Assembly: GCF_021389935.1 (NCBI RefSeq)
Contig: NZ_CP089979.1
Location: forward strand, 5,685,001 to 5,749,000
Reading direction: 5' to 3'
DNA length: 64,000 nt
Origin: Fulvivirga ligni
Lineage (GTDB): Bacteria > Bacteroidota > Bacteroidia > Cytophagales > Cyclobacteriaceae
This document shows positions 8,586 to 15,612 of the stretch, piece after piece. The notes under the pieces were generated by a model. The model worked only from the letters and a program-made list of their open reading frames with translations. It was not told the DNA's origin and did no database searches. The position numbers and the translations under genes were made by a program. Each line of letters opens with the position of its first letter. The stretch's first letter is position 1.

Positions 8586-8680
8586 TGACTGATTTCCTAT
8601 TCTAAATGAGTTATTCAATACCGTGTCAGAGACACTAGTGATCATTGAAAAGTTCGTAGTCACAGACTACGAAAAGCTAG
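8586..8680. repeat. Dispersed repeat R2, copy 2, with REP-like palindrome
   Basis: The left part (8586-8638) repeats 7164-7216. The right part (8619-8680) repeats 11493-11554. It ends in a perfect 9-bp stem with a 3-base loop (TTCGTAGTC-ACA-GACTACGAA). The small palindrome GTGTCAGAGACAC lies in the middle. The stem-loop resembles REP-type palindromes found near IS200-like transposases in this phylum (recollection, not tested). Confidence 0.75.
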
Positions 8681-8690
8681 CGTTTTAATA

Positions 8691-9140
8691 TTATATATAA
8701 TCATCTATTTCTGGTATTATTGGACGGAAAAATGATTTCAATTTTTTAAGACTTTCTTCGGTTGTCCCATAGATTTTAATTATATCAATTGGACGCTTTC
8801 CGGTATTATCCATTAAATTAATATTTGCGCCATTATCAATAAGTAGCTTTAATTTTTCAATGTCTTCAGGATAAGGTTGATCCCTCTCACTTTGAATCAT
8901 GCCATCTATTACATAATCAAACATCAATCTGGTTGGATTCCCCATGTCAATATTAACATCAGCTCCTTGATCTATAACAAACTGTAAAACTTCTGTTTTA
9001 TCTGAATTTATTGCTGCTATAATTGGTCTTGTGTCATAATCATATTTCACATTTATATCTGCGCCCATCAAAATTAATCTATTTGCTTCATCTAGATTTC
9101 CTTGATGAATATATCCACTGAGTCCTATATTTTTATCCAT
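8691..9140 (-). CDS. Ankyrin-repeat protein (cassette-like ORF)
   Basis: 149 residues containing about three ankyrin units: GNLDEANRLILMGADINVK, then DKTEVLQFVIDQGADVNI, then IEKLKLLIDNGANINLMD, ended by TGKRPIDIIK. No signal peptide. Ankyrin repeats mediate protein-protein contact; the partner is unknown. The ORF belongs to the same-strand run of short unrelated genes, with a core-like ACTTACAAC 62 bases upstream of its start and an R2/REP repeat just after its stop. Confidence 0.75.
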   Translation of the reverse strand: MDKNIGLSGYIHQGNLDEANRLILMGADINVKYDYDTRPIIAAINSDKTEVLQFVIDQGADVNIDMGNPTRLMFDYVIDGMIQSERDQPYPEDIEKLKLLIDNGANINLMDNTGKRPIDIIKIYGTTEESLKKLKSFFRPIIPEIDDYI

Positions 9141-9201
9141 TTTATTGGTCAGATCAACATCTAGTTCATCACCTGATGCTTAATAATTATACTTTTTAAT
9201 G

Positions 9202-9258
9202 ACTTACAACGTTTAATTTAAAATGCGTTTTAATGCATTTTCACATAGTGCTGTGGTG
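9202..9258 (-). repeat. attC-like palindromic linker
   Basis: A 57-bp element related to that at 7772-7826. The shared core reads GTTTAATTTAAAATGC then GTTTTAATGCATTTT, a 7-bp stem (AAAATGC at 9220-9226 with GCATTTT at 9235-9241). The ends are ACTTACAAC (9202-9210) and GCTGTGGTG (9250-9258), partly complementary. It lies directly behind the stop of ORF 9263-9505. Confidence 0.45.
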
Positions 9259-9262
9259 TCTT

Positions 9263-9505
9263 TTACTTTTCTTTTAGTTTAGTTTCAGTTCTCTGGATAA
9301 CAATATTCCCTTTTTCATCTAATTCATTTGCATGCTTAACCTCAACAGTTAATTCATCACTGATAAGCAATTTCAGTGCTGCCTTAGATTTTTCTCGAAG
9401 GATATTCCAATCATCTTCATGTTTTTCCATTTCAAACCAAAATTCATCGTCTTTTTCTTTACTCCATTTGTCAGTGAGTGAGTCGAAAACCTCTGAAACC
9501 CGCAT
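9263..9505 (-). CDS. Small charged hypothetical protein (cassette-like ORF)
   Basis: 80 residues, highly charged, predicted mainly helical at the N-terminus (SEVFDSLTDKWSKEKDDEFW) and beta at the C-terminus (LTVEVKHANELDEKGNIVIQ). No export signal. No family recognised. It starts 31 bases after the stop of the preceding ORF; that gap contains CACCCTAAC on the minus strand, the complement of a core-like GTTAGGGTG. It ends just before an attC-like linker. Confidence 0.55.
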   Translation of the reverse strand: MRVSEVFDSLTDKWSKEKDDEFWFEMEKHEDDWNILREKSKAALKLLISDELTVEVKHANELDEKGNIVIQRTETKLKEK

Positions 9506-9536
9506 GCACTATACACATTGTTAGGGTGTCGTTCTT

Positions 9537-10115
9537 CTATTCACATAATTTCTTCAATTCCTTTTTATTCTCTACCCTTTTTAGTGTACTTATATTATCC
9601 ATTAAAAAGTCTCGAATATCTTCAAATTTTTGGTCAATAAATTGAGGACTTGCTAATCCAAAAATCTTGTCGTCCATAATAATACATGCAAATAATTGAT
9701 TTGATACTTCTTCATTCATTCCATCAGGCATCTTGTACCACCAAATAAGGACATCCTTATCACTTGATAATGGGGCTTTTTGCATCTGTGCCTCAAGTTT
9801 TGTTTGGAACTGTCTCGACATATAATTTACTTCACTTGAAACATAATTTGCGAGAATCTGTAATTCTGTTAATGATTTTCCTTCAATCACATAATTGGCA
9901 GTATCAACTATCAAATATTGAAGAGCATACATATCCACCGATATTACATTTTTTCTTTCAGTAGTTTTTACATCGCCTAGTATCTTAATAGTATAAGTTG
10001 ATTTATCTTTTTCGATAATCCAGAATGCTTTTGTTGAATCACATCTCTCAACTGTCTGTCCAAACAAATTGCAAACTGTTAGAATTAACGTAATTGCACC
10101 AAATAATTTCTTCAT
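9537..10115 (-). CDS. Secreted hypothetical protein (cassette-like ORF)
   Basis: 192 residues with an N-terminal signal peptide (MKKLFGAITLILTVCNLFGQ). The mature part contains alternating strands and a helix (LTELQILANYVSSEVNYMSRQF) and ends in KKELKKLCE. I do not recognise the domain. A core-like CACCCTAAC lies about 95 bases upstream of the start (10211-10219 on the plus strand). It is one of the same-strand orphan ORFs. Confidence 0.65.
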   Translation of the reverse strand: MKKLFGAITLILTVCNLFGQTVERCDSTKAFWIIEKDKSTYTIKILGDVKTTERKNVISVDMYALQYLIVDTANYVIEGKSLTELQILANYVSSEVNYMSRQFQTKLEAQMQKAPLSSDKDVLIWWYKMPDGMNEEVSNQLFACIIMDDKIFGLASPQFIDQKFEDIRDFLMDNISTLKRVENKKELKKLCE

Positions 10116-10438
10116 TTTTTCCTTTTTTAAAACCAGGTTTATCTCTAATTAGTAATCATTTCTAATATCAATTTTATGCTCTATTCTTCCAAACTGTGTC
10201 TTAATGAATGCACCCTAACGATTTGTATATGGCAAGTAGGGCAGTAAAAAGCACTGAACTATCGAGTTGCTCCGAGCCAAATGGTTTATTTTGTTTTTAA
10301 TTTATTCATTCTTAAAAGCCAAATCAATGATTTGGCGGTGTTTCAAATAACTATGTTTGGTAACGCCAAGGCTAGCCATCAGGCCGGGCACTTGTTTGCG
10401 TTTTCTTTTCAAGTTACAATTTCCTATCGTTAGAGCAA
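10116..10438. other. Palindrome-rich intergenic linker
   Basis: 323 bases without a gene. It contains a perfect 9-bp palindrome around one base (GCCAAATCA-A-TGATTTGGC, 10318-10336). Its flanks are complementary: CCCTAACGAT at 10213-10222 and ATCGTTAGAG at 10426-10435. The outer inverted cores and internal stems are what a long attC-type recombination site would show. No homology or coding potential is visible. Confidence 0.5.
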
Positions 10439-10951
10439 CTAGCTTCCAGGCTCTGTTTTCCACCCGGTTGTGGCTAGCTGATGTTGTAGGCTGGCTTTGC
10501 TTCTCAAAAACTCGATCAGGCTAATTAGATTATTATTGATTTCCTGATTCGAATTCCATTCAAGTTTTTTATCCCCTAATTCAAATTGGCAGAACAATCC
10601 ATCTAGCGTAATTCCGCCCCAATTGGTTAGCTCCAAATCTAATTTTAATAGCCCTTCAAGCTTATTTAACTCAACTGGATTCAATGCTATATCATGATTT
10701 GTAACTGCGAGTCGATCAAGATTATAAATCCCTTTGTCAAATCTCTTATTGTCAAATTCAGCGTTCCAGATTGCGAGTTTCAGGCTGCTTGTTTTTCCTT
10801 CAAATTGAGTAATTGAAAATGCATGAGTCAGAAGCTGTCCAAGTTCAATGTATTGGAATCGCAAACGTTGAGATTTAATATCTTTTCGGTTTGACAATTC
10901 TTCAATTATCTGATTCCAGTATTCTGTTCTGCTATTTGAGAATTTTTCCAT
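10439..10951 (-). CDS. Hypothetical protein bracketed by inverted GTTGTAGGC cores
   Basis: 170 residues, no export signal; helical N-terminus (SRTEYWNQIIEELSNRKDIK) and a beta-rich middle (LKLDLELTNWGGITLDGLFC). Family unknown. The motif GTTGTAGGC lies 13 bases upstream of the start (10964-10972, minus strand), and its inverse lies inside the last codons (10483-10491). The C-terminal tail SLQHQLATTGWKTEPGS is therefore encoded by the palindromic site itself, a feature typical of cassette genes whose stop falls within attC. Confidence 0.6.
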   Translation of the reverse strand: MEKFSNSRTEYWNQIIEELSNRKDIKSQRLRFQYIELGQLLTHAFSITQFEGKTSSLKLAIWNAEFDNKRFDKGIYNLDRLAVTNHDIALNPVELNKLEGLLKLDLELTNWGGITLDGLFCQFELGDKKLEWNSNQEINNNLISLIEFLRSKASLQHQLATTGWKTEPGS

Positions 10952-10968
10952 TCTAATTTGCTAGCCTA

Positions 10969-11058
10969 CAACATCCGTATAAGAGACACAAAACATTCCC
11001 TTATTTCTTTTATGGGTCAATCTAATTAATTTCATTTTAAAAATGAATAGCAGTGTTT
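10969..11058. repeat. Dispersed repeat R1, copy B
   Basis: Second copy of the repeat at 8486-8575, starting CAACATCCGTATAAGAGACA and ending GAATAGCAGTGTTT. It directly abuts the GTTGTAGGC core upstream of ORF 10439-10951, in the same position relative to the ORF as copy A has to ORF 7833-8471. Confidence 0.75.
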
Positions 11059-11154
11059 TGTGAGCCTTTTAATATCCTTTAATAATTGGCGGCTGTGCTA
11101 AAAAATGTAATAATTATACCACCATGCCAAGCATGGCAGCAACAGGTGTAAGAT

Positions 11155-11469
11155 TTATTGTTCTTGACTTAATCTGAATAAAAGTTCGTGAAGCTCTAGT
11201 TGTTCGCACTGGTACTCGTTAATAGTACCATATTCAAAATAATCGGATATATTAAAGCCTTCTTCTATGTCATTATACCAAATAACTTGTGAACCAAGAA
11301 TTGCAACTACCCAAAAGCCTTCTCCTTCCTGACCATATTCATTTTCTTACCATTTTACTAGTGGAATTTGAATGAAGCTCCAGAAATGTTGAATTTGGTT
11401 GTTTAGCCTATTTTCCGACTGTTTGATTAAGTCGAGCACTTCCTCTTTTGTAATTGGAGTCCATTCCAT
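11155..11469 (-). pseudogene. Hypothetical gene interrupted by an in-frame stop
   Basis: A frame from ATG 11469 to TAA 11155 encodes 104 residues but carries one in-frame TAA at 11347-11349 (codon 41). Before the stop the product reads MEWTPITKEEVLDLIKQ to LVKW. After it, ENEYGQEGEGFWVVAILGSQVIWYNDIEEGFNI continues in the same frame in several pieces of conserved-looking sequence. The downstream part matches my recollection of a widespread small hypothetical family (FWVVAI-x-VIWYNDIE-x-GFNIS). The stop appears to be a point mutation of a Tyr or Trp codon. Read-through or sequencing error cannot be excluded. Confidence 0.6.
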
Positions 11470-11492
11470 AAAAAAATAAAATTTTGATCAAA

Positions 11493-11554
11493 TTACCGTG
11501 TCAGAGACACTAGTGATCATTGAAAAGTTCGTAGTCGCAGGCTACGAAAAGCTA
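11493..11554. repeat. Dispersed repeat R2 right part, with REP-like palindrome
   Basis: Shares 62 bases with 8619-8680: ACCGTGTCAGAGACACTAG, then a stem TTCGTAGTC-GCA-GGCTACGAA (one G-T pair). It lies just upstream of the interrupted ORF and marks the right edge of the accessory block. Confidence 0.75.
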
Positions 11555-11615
11555 TGAACAGCTAATATTAATTGAAATGCTTTTGATGTAATTCCCCTCC
11601 ACCCTGGCTCAAACA

Positions 11616-11855
11616 CTAATAAGAAAGCATTAGTGAAACCGCTGAAACTACCAGGCTCATTACAAACATGGTAAATGGCACTAGCATGATCAGCTTTACA
11701 TAGGAAGGAAATACGTCGAGCATGGTCCTTAGTTTTTGAAAGTAAGGGGCACGCTTAATCCATCTGTGTAAGCCAAAGAGAATGGCTGCTGTAAATAAAG
11801 AAATGGGAATTATAAGGACCTTATAATAACCCACATCTCCTTCTAATAAGATCAT
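11616..11855 (-). CDS. Small hypothetical membrane protein
   Basis: 79 residues with two clear membrane helices, VLIIPISLFTAAILFGLH near the N-terminus and IMLVPFTMFVMSLVVSAV near the C-terminus, joined by a basic loop (RWIKRAPYFQKLR). Family not recognised. It is 61 bases downstream of the FtsX/MacB-type permease gene on the same strand and may be co-transcribed. A 10-bp inverted repeat covers its start codon. Confidence 0.55.
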   Translation of the reverse strand: MILLEGDVGYYKVLIIPISLFTAAILFGLHRWIKRAPYFQKLRTMLDVFPSYVKLIMLVPFTMFVMSLVVSAVSLMLSY

Positions 11856-11882
11856 AGGTTAGAGAAATTATACTCTAACCTA
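11855..11882 (-). promoter_or_regulatory. Hairpin overlapping a start codon
   Basis: A perfect 10-bp inverted repeat (TAGGTTAGAG at 11855-11864 with CTCTAACCTA at 11873-11882) with an 8-base loop. In the minus-strand transcript the stem ends on the A of the ATG at 11855. It could lower translation of the small membrane protein. There is no T-tract on the minus strand, so it is not a typical terminator. Confidence 0.45.
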
Positions 11883-11916
11883 CGAATTTTTCACTAAACA
11901 AATCAAGTATTTTTAG

Positions 11917-14286
11917 CTATTCGCTTCTCAAAGACTTCACGGGATTAGAGCGTGCTGCCCCCCAAGCCTGGTTCGCCACTATCATTACTGCAAAGGCAAG
12001 TGCTATGCAACCAGTGGCTGGGAACACCCACCAATCAATGTCTGTACGGATGGTGTAGCGCTGCAAATATGAGTTGAGCAGCCACCAGGCTAATGGTGCA
12101 AAAATCACGAAAGAGATGATCACCAGCTTAGAAAACTCTGCCGAAACCAGCGCTACCAAACTGCTCACTGATGCACCCAAGACTTTTCTTATGCCTATTT
12201 CTTTAGTACGCTGCTCTGCTGTGAAACTAGCTAAACCAAACAGCCCCAACCCAGTGATGAATATGGCTAGGCCGGCAAATATGGCCGCTAGTCTACTAGT
12301 AAGATTTATGGTGGTAAATTTCTTGGCAAAGTCCTCATCTACAAAGCGATACTCAAATGGATAGGCCGGATTATACTTTTCAAAAATAGACTTTACCTGA
12401 GCTACTGACGCCTGCAGATCGTTAGTTTTGCTGAGCCTCAAAGTAACCAAATTATCGCTCCACTCTCTATCAATTACTATAAACATGGGTTTTACAGGAT
12501 CATAGGGAGAACCCATAAGCGTATTATCCACCACACCTATTAATGTTCTTTTACTGCCCCATAAGTCAAGCTGAGTACCAATCGGCTCTTCCAGATCCAT
12601 TAAATCTAAGGCTGCTTTATTGATAACTATGGCTGAAGTATCGCTTTTAAAATCCTCTGAAAAATCACGTCCTTCCAGCACTTTGATGCCCATCGTTTTA
12701 GTATAGTCATACTCAGTGGCAATGGTGGTGAAGATCACTTTTAAATCTTCCGGCTTACCGGGCCAACCAAGAAAGTTATTAGAATTGATGGAGGTAATAG
12801 AACTATTAGACTTTGTAACCGACTCTACCAGTCCTGAACTTTGAAGTTCTAACTTCAGTGGCCGGTAGTTCTTTATCATTTCATTGTTCATAGGTATGCT
12901 AAGCAAATTTTCCTGCTCATACCCTAAATCTCTGCTTTGTACTAGCTGTATCTGCTTATAAATCACGGCAGTACCGATGATGAGCAATATGGCAAAGCCA
13001 AACTGTAACGTAACCAAAACCTTTCTGGGTGTACTGGCATTTTTACCTACTTTAACTTTCCCCTTCAGCACCTTAACCGGCTGAAAAGAGGATAAGTAAA
13101 ATGCCGGATAGCTCCCAGCCACAACACCTACCAGGACTATAAAGCCCAATGAAACCATCCAAAATTCCAGAGATAAATAATCTATAGTTAAATCCTTCTC
13201 TACCAGCTGATTATAATAAGGCAATAGAAGTTGAGAAACCAGAATAGCTAAAACATAGGAGATGAAGGTAATAAAAACCGATTCGCCTATAAATTGAAGT
13301 ATCAATTCTATTCGTCCAGAACCTACGCTCTTTCTTACCCCTACTTCTTTTGCCCTTCTCTCAGACCTTGCAGTGGCCAGGTTCATGAAGTTGATACAGG
13401 CAATCAACAAAATAAACACCGCGATAATGGTAAATAATTTAACATAATCGCCCATACCCCCGGTGGCTTCGCCATTTTCAAAATTTGAATTGAGCCTCCA
13501 CTCTGATAATGGGAGCAAGAAAAATGTTCTAGGCATATCATCCTGACCATTTTCAGTAAGCATAGGCGCTACTGACTCACTTACAGCCTCTTCATGGTCC
13601 GCATCATCAATTTCCACATAAACCTGAAAAGAATAGTTACCCCAGTTATCCTGATTATTTACTACCCATTCTTCCACAATAGCTCTAAATTTCCAGGGGA
13701 AGAGATATTCAAATTGAAAAGAAGAATTACTAGGGATATCCTTTAAAATTCCTGTAACCTTCAAATCATTTGCATCATCTATTCGCACCAATTTACCCAT
13801 GGCGTCTTCCTTACCGAACAAGGCTTTCGCCAAAGATTCTGTAATAACTATGGAATAAGGATCATCCAGAACGGTAGACGCATCTCCTTCTAATAAAGGG
13901 TATTCAAACATTTCCAGGAATTCCTCACTTACTGCATAGCCATCTTTATTGAACCTGGTGTCTTCCCATTTCAGCAAATGTGTACTCCCCCACCCTGCTA
14001 CAGCAGAATTAACAATGTTCACATGCCTATCCTTCAGTGCTTCATACGTAGGTAGCGGCACCGAACGCCAGCTATTAATCTTGCCATCAAAGTCTGCATT
14101 AGCCCATACCTGATATAGCCGATCTTCCTTTGGAATGAATTTGTCAAATGATGTCTCATGCTGCACCCATAGAAGTATTAGCACCGCACAAGCTATACCT
14201 ATGGCAAGACCAGTGATGTTAATAAATGAATAAACACGATTTTTAAGGAGGTTGCGAATAGTAACCAGTAAGTAATTCTTAAGCAT
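11917..14286 (-). CDS. MacB/FtsX-family ABC transporter permease
   Basis: 789 residues in the duplicated Bacteroidota permease layout. There is an N-terminal membrane helix (residues about 20-42) and a periplasmic MacB-type core (about 45-270). Three helices of the first FtsX domain follow (about 285-400; hallmark ARSERRAKEVGVRKSVGSGR), then a second periplasmic core and a second FtsX domain (about 675-780; EQRTKEIGIRKVLGAS). These proteins work with a separate ATPase to move lipoproteins or peptides, or transmit force across the inner membrane. No ATP-binding partner is adjacent. The cargo is unknown. Confidence 0.88.
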   Translation of the reverse strand: MLKNYLLVTIRNLLKNRVYSFINITGLAIGIACAVLILLWVQHETSFDKFIPKEDRLYQVWANADFDGKINSWRSVPLPTYEALKDRHVNIVNSAVAGWGSTHLLKWEDTRFNKDGYAVSEEFLEMFEYPLLEGDASTVLDDPYSIVITESLAKALFGKEDAMGKLVRIDDANDLKVTGILKDIPSNSSFQFEYLFPWKFRAIVEEWVVNNQDNWGNYSFQVYVEIDDADHEEAVSESVAPMLTENGQDDMPRTFFLLPLSEWRLNSNFENGEATGGMGDYVKLFTIIAVFILLIACINFMNLATARSERRAKEVGVRKSVGSGRIELILQFIGESVFITFISYVLAILVSQLLLPYYNQLVEKDLTIDYLSLEFWMVSLGFIVLVGVVAGSYPAFYLSSFQPVKVLKGKVKVGKNASTPRKVLVTLQFGFAILLIIGTAVIYKQIQLVQSRDLGYEQENLLSIPMNNEMIKNYRPLKLELQSSGLVESVTKSNSSITSINSNNFLGWPGKPEDLKVIFTTIATEYDYTKTMGIKVLEGRDFSEDFKSDTSAIVINKAALDLMDLEEPIGTQLDLWGSKRTLIGVVDNTLMGSPYDPVKPMFIVIDREWSDNLVTLRLSKTNDLQASVAQVKSIFEKYNPAYPFEYRFVDEDFAKKFTTINLTSRLAAIFAGLAIFITGLGLFGLASFTAEQRTKEIGIRKVLGASVSSLVALVSAEFSKLVIISFVIFAPLAWWLLNSYLQRYTIRTDIDWWVFPATGCIALAFAVMIVANQAWGAARSNPVKSLRSE

Positions 14287-14409
14287 GGTGGTCGATTTTT
14301 TTAAGGTATACTCAAGATTTTCAGAATGGTAACAAAAAACCGCTGAAAATCAAGTTCGCTTAAAAGACCAGTGCTCTATTTAAAGGTTGCATGCATTTCA
14401 GGAAATAAA

Positions 14410-14799
14410 TTATTTCCAATCCACATTCAGCTGTTGTAGTGAATTTTTAAGAAGGGGAAGCGAATCTTTGGCTACAATCTGAGTATTGATAGTCATGGAT
14501 TTATCATCAGTAGACAGTATGTAATCGCCAGCAAATTCTCTTATCTGTTTAATTTTATCTAAAGCCAGCTTTTTACCAAAAGGACCATTTTCATTGATGA
14601 ATCCGTTTTCTATGGTAACGTACTTAAAATATCTTTGATAAAAATAAACTGAAAACGAAATCAATGAGAACAAACACCAGGAAATTATATTGCCGGAGAA
14701 TTGCTCTCCCGAAACTATGGCAATGACAATGGGAAGTGCCAGAAAAATGGCAGAGTATAAAGTTATGTTAATATGTTTTTTACTATATGCGATTCTCAT
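14410..14799 (-). CDS. Small membrane protein with PH-like domain
   Basis: 129 residues. Two N-terminal membrane helices (about 12-28 and 37-54) are followed by a short basic region (FYQRYFKYVTIENGFI) and a beta-rich domain (LALDKIKQIREFAGDYILSTDDKSMTI). This resembles the bacterial PH-like domain found in small membrane proteins. Function is unknown. It stands alone between the permease gene and the divergent TetR gene at 14960. Confidence 0.6.
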   Translation of the reverse strand: MRIAYSKKHINITLYSAIFLALPIVIAIVSGEQFSGNIISWCLFSLISFSVYFYQRYFKYVTIENGFINENGPFGKKLALDKIKQIREFAGDYILSTDDKSMTINTQIVAKDSLPLLKNSLQQLNVDWK

Positions 14800-14944
14800 A
14801 CCCTTAAATTAATAATTTTTGACAATAAAATATAACTCAAGTCAATCTATTTATCTTCTTCCTATACTAAATCTCTAACTATCAGCTGTTAATTGAGTAT
14901 TTTTGCTGGCGTTGATTCTATATTAGAAACTTATTAGTGGGTCA

Positions 14945-14957
14945 GAATGTTCGATCA
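14945..14957. promoter_or_regulatory. Candidate TetR operator half-site
   Basis: GAATGTTCGATCA lies immediately before the TetR start at 14960. It matches one arm of the palindrome at 15553-15601 (GAATGTTCATTTCA on the minus strand of the right arm) at most positions. Autoregulation is inferred. Confidence 0.35.
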
Positions 14958-14959
14958 TC

Positions 14960-15538
14960 ATGCCTAAGACTGTGTTATTTAATCGAGATGAAGTACTGGA
15001 AAAAGTCACCGACCTTTTCTGGAGAAAGGGCTACAATGGCACTTCCATGCAGGATTTGGTGGACACCACTGGTCTGAACAGATCCAGCCTGTATAATTCC
15101 TTTGGTGACAAGTATCAGCTGTATATGGAATCTTTAAGTCACTACCAGTGCCATCAAAGCGAGCTATGGCAGAATTACATAAAACAACAGGAATCACCTA
15201 AGGCCGCCTTAATTAACTTCTTCCAAAGCATACGCGATGGACTGATGGAAGAGCAAAATCATAACGGCTGTTTTTTGGCCAATTGTACCTCCGAATTAAG
15301 CAGCGTAGATCCACAAGTGCATGAGTTTTTAGTAAGCAATAAAGAAAAGCTGACTAGTTTCTTTACGAGTCTGATTAAGAAAGCACAGCAACAGAACGAA
15401 ATTGATCCTTCTAAAGACGCTAAAGCACTCGCCCTCTACTTATTCTCTAGTATTCAAGGGCTTATGATCACCAGTATGATTGCGAAAGAATGTTCTGAAA
15501 TTCAGATCATTACAAAACAAATATTAAACAACCTCTAA
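14960..15538 (+). CDS. TetR/AcrR-family transcriptional regulator
   Basis: 192 residues. The N-terminal helix-turn-helix (about 9-55) has the family signature FWRKGYNGTSMQDLVDTTGL then RSSLYNSFGDKYQLY. The C-terminal helical ligand-binding domain includes NGCFLANCTSEL, typical of the YcdC/TetR_C subgroup that regulates nearby oxidoreductases. The gene is 74 bases upstream of a short-chain dehydrogenase, with a palindromic operator between them. It probably represses itself and the dehydrogenase genes and releases DNA on binding a small electrophile or quinone (inference). Confidence 0.9.
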   Translation: MPKTVLFNRDEVLEKVTDLFWRKGYNGTSMQDLVDTTGLNRSSLYNSFGDKYQLYMESLSHYQCHQSELWQNYIKQQESPKAALINFFQSIRDGLMEEQNHNGCFLANCTSELSSVDPQVHEFLVSNKEKLTSFFTSLIKKAQQQNEIDPSKDAKALALYLFSSIQGLMITSMIAKECSEIQIITKQILNNL

Positions 15539-15552
15539 TTTTTTTCATCTTA

Positions 15553-15601
15553 TTTGAAACGTTCATTTCAATATACCGTTATTTGAAATGAACATTCCAA
15601 A
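15553..15601. promoter_or_regulatory. Palindromic TetR operator
   Basis: Two arms of about 21 bases are inverted around a 6-base centre: TTTGAAACGTTCATTTCAAT at 15553-15572 and, inverted, TTTGGAATGTTCATTTCAAA at 15582-15601, with 17 of 20 positions matching. It spans the gap between the TetR gene and the first dehydrogenase, ending 11 bases before the ATG. This is where a TetR dimer pair would block transcription. Confidence 0.7.
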
Positions 15602-15612
15602 TAAAATTAACT

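Noticed and set aside
10977-10988. GTATAAGAGACA, which matches part of the Tn5 mosaic end used in sequencing adapters
   Set aside because: Only 12 bases match, and it lies within repeat R1, whose other copy has a diverged version (CATATAAGAGACA). It is genomic and not adapter contamination, nor a Tn5 end.
7164-11554. CRISPR array as an explanation for the repeats
   Set aside because: The repeats are too long, too few and irregularly spaced, with ORFs between them, and there are no cas genes.
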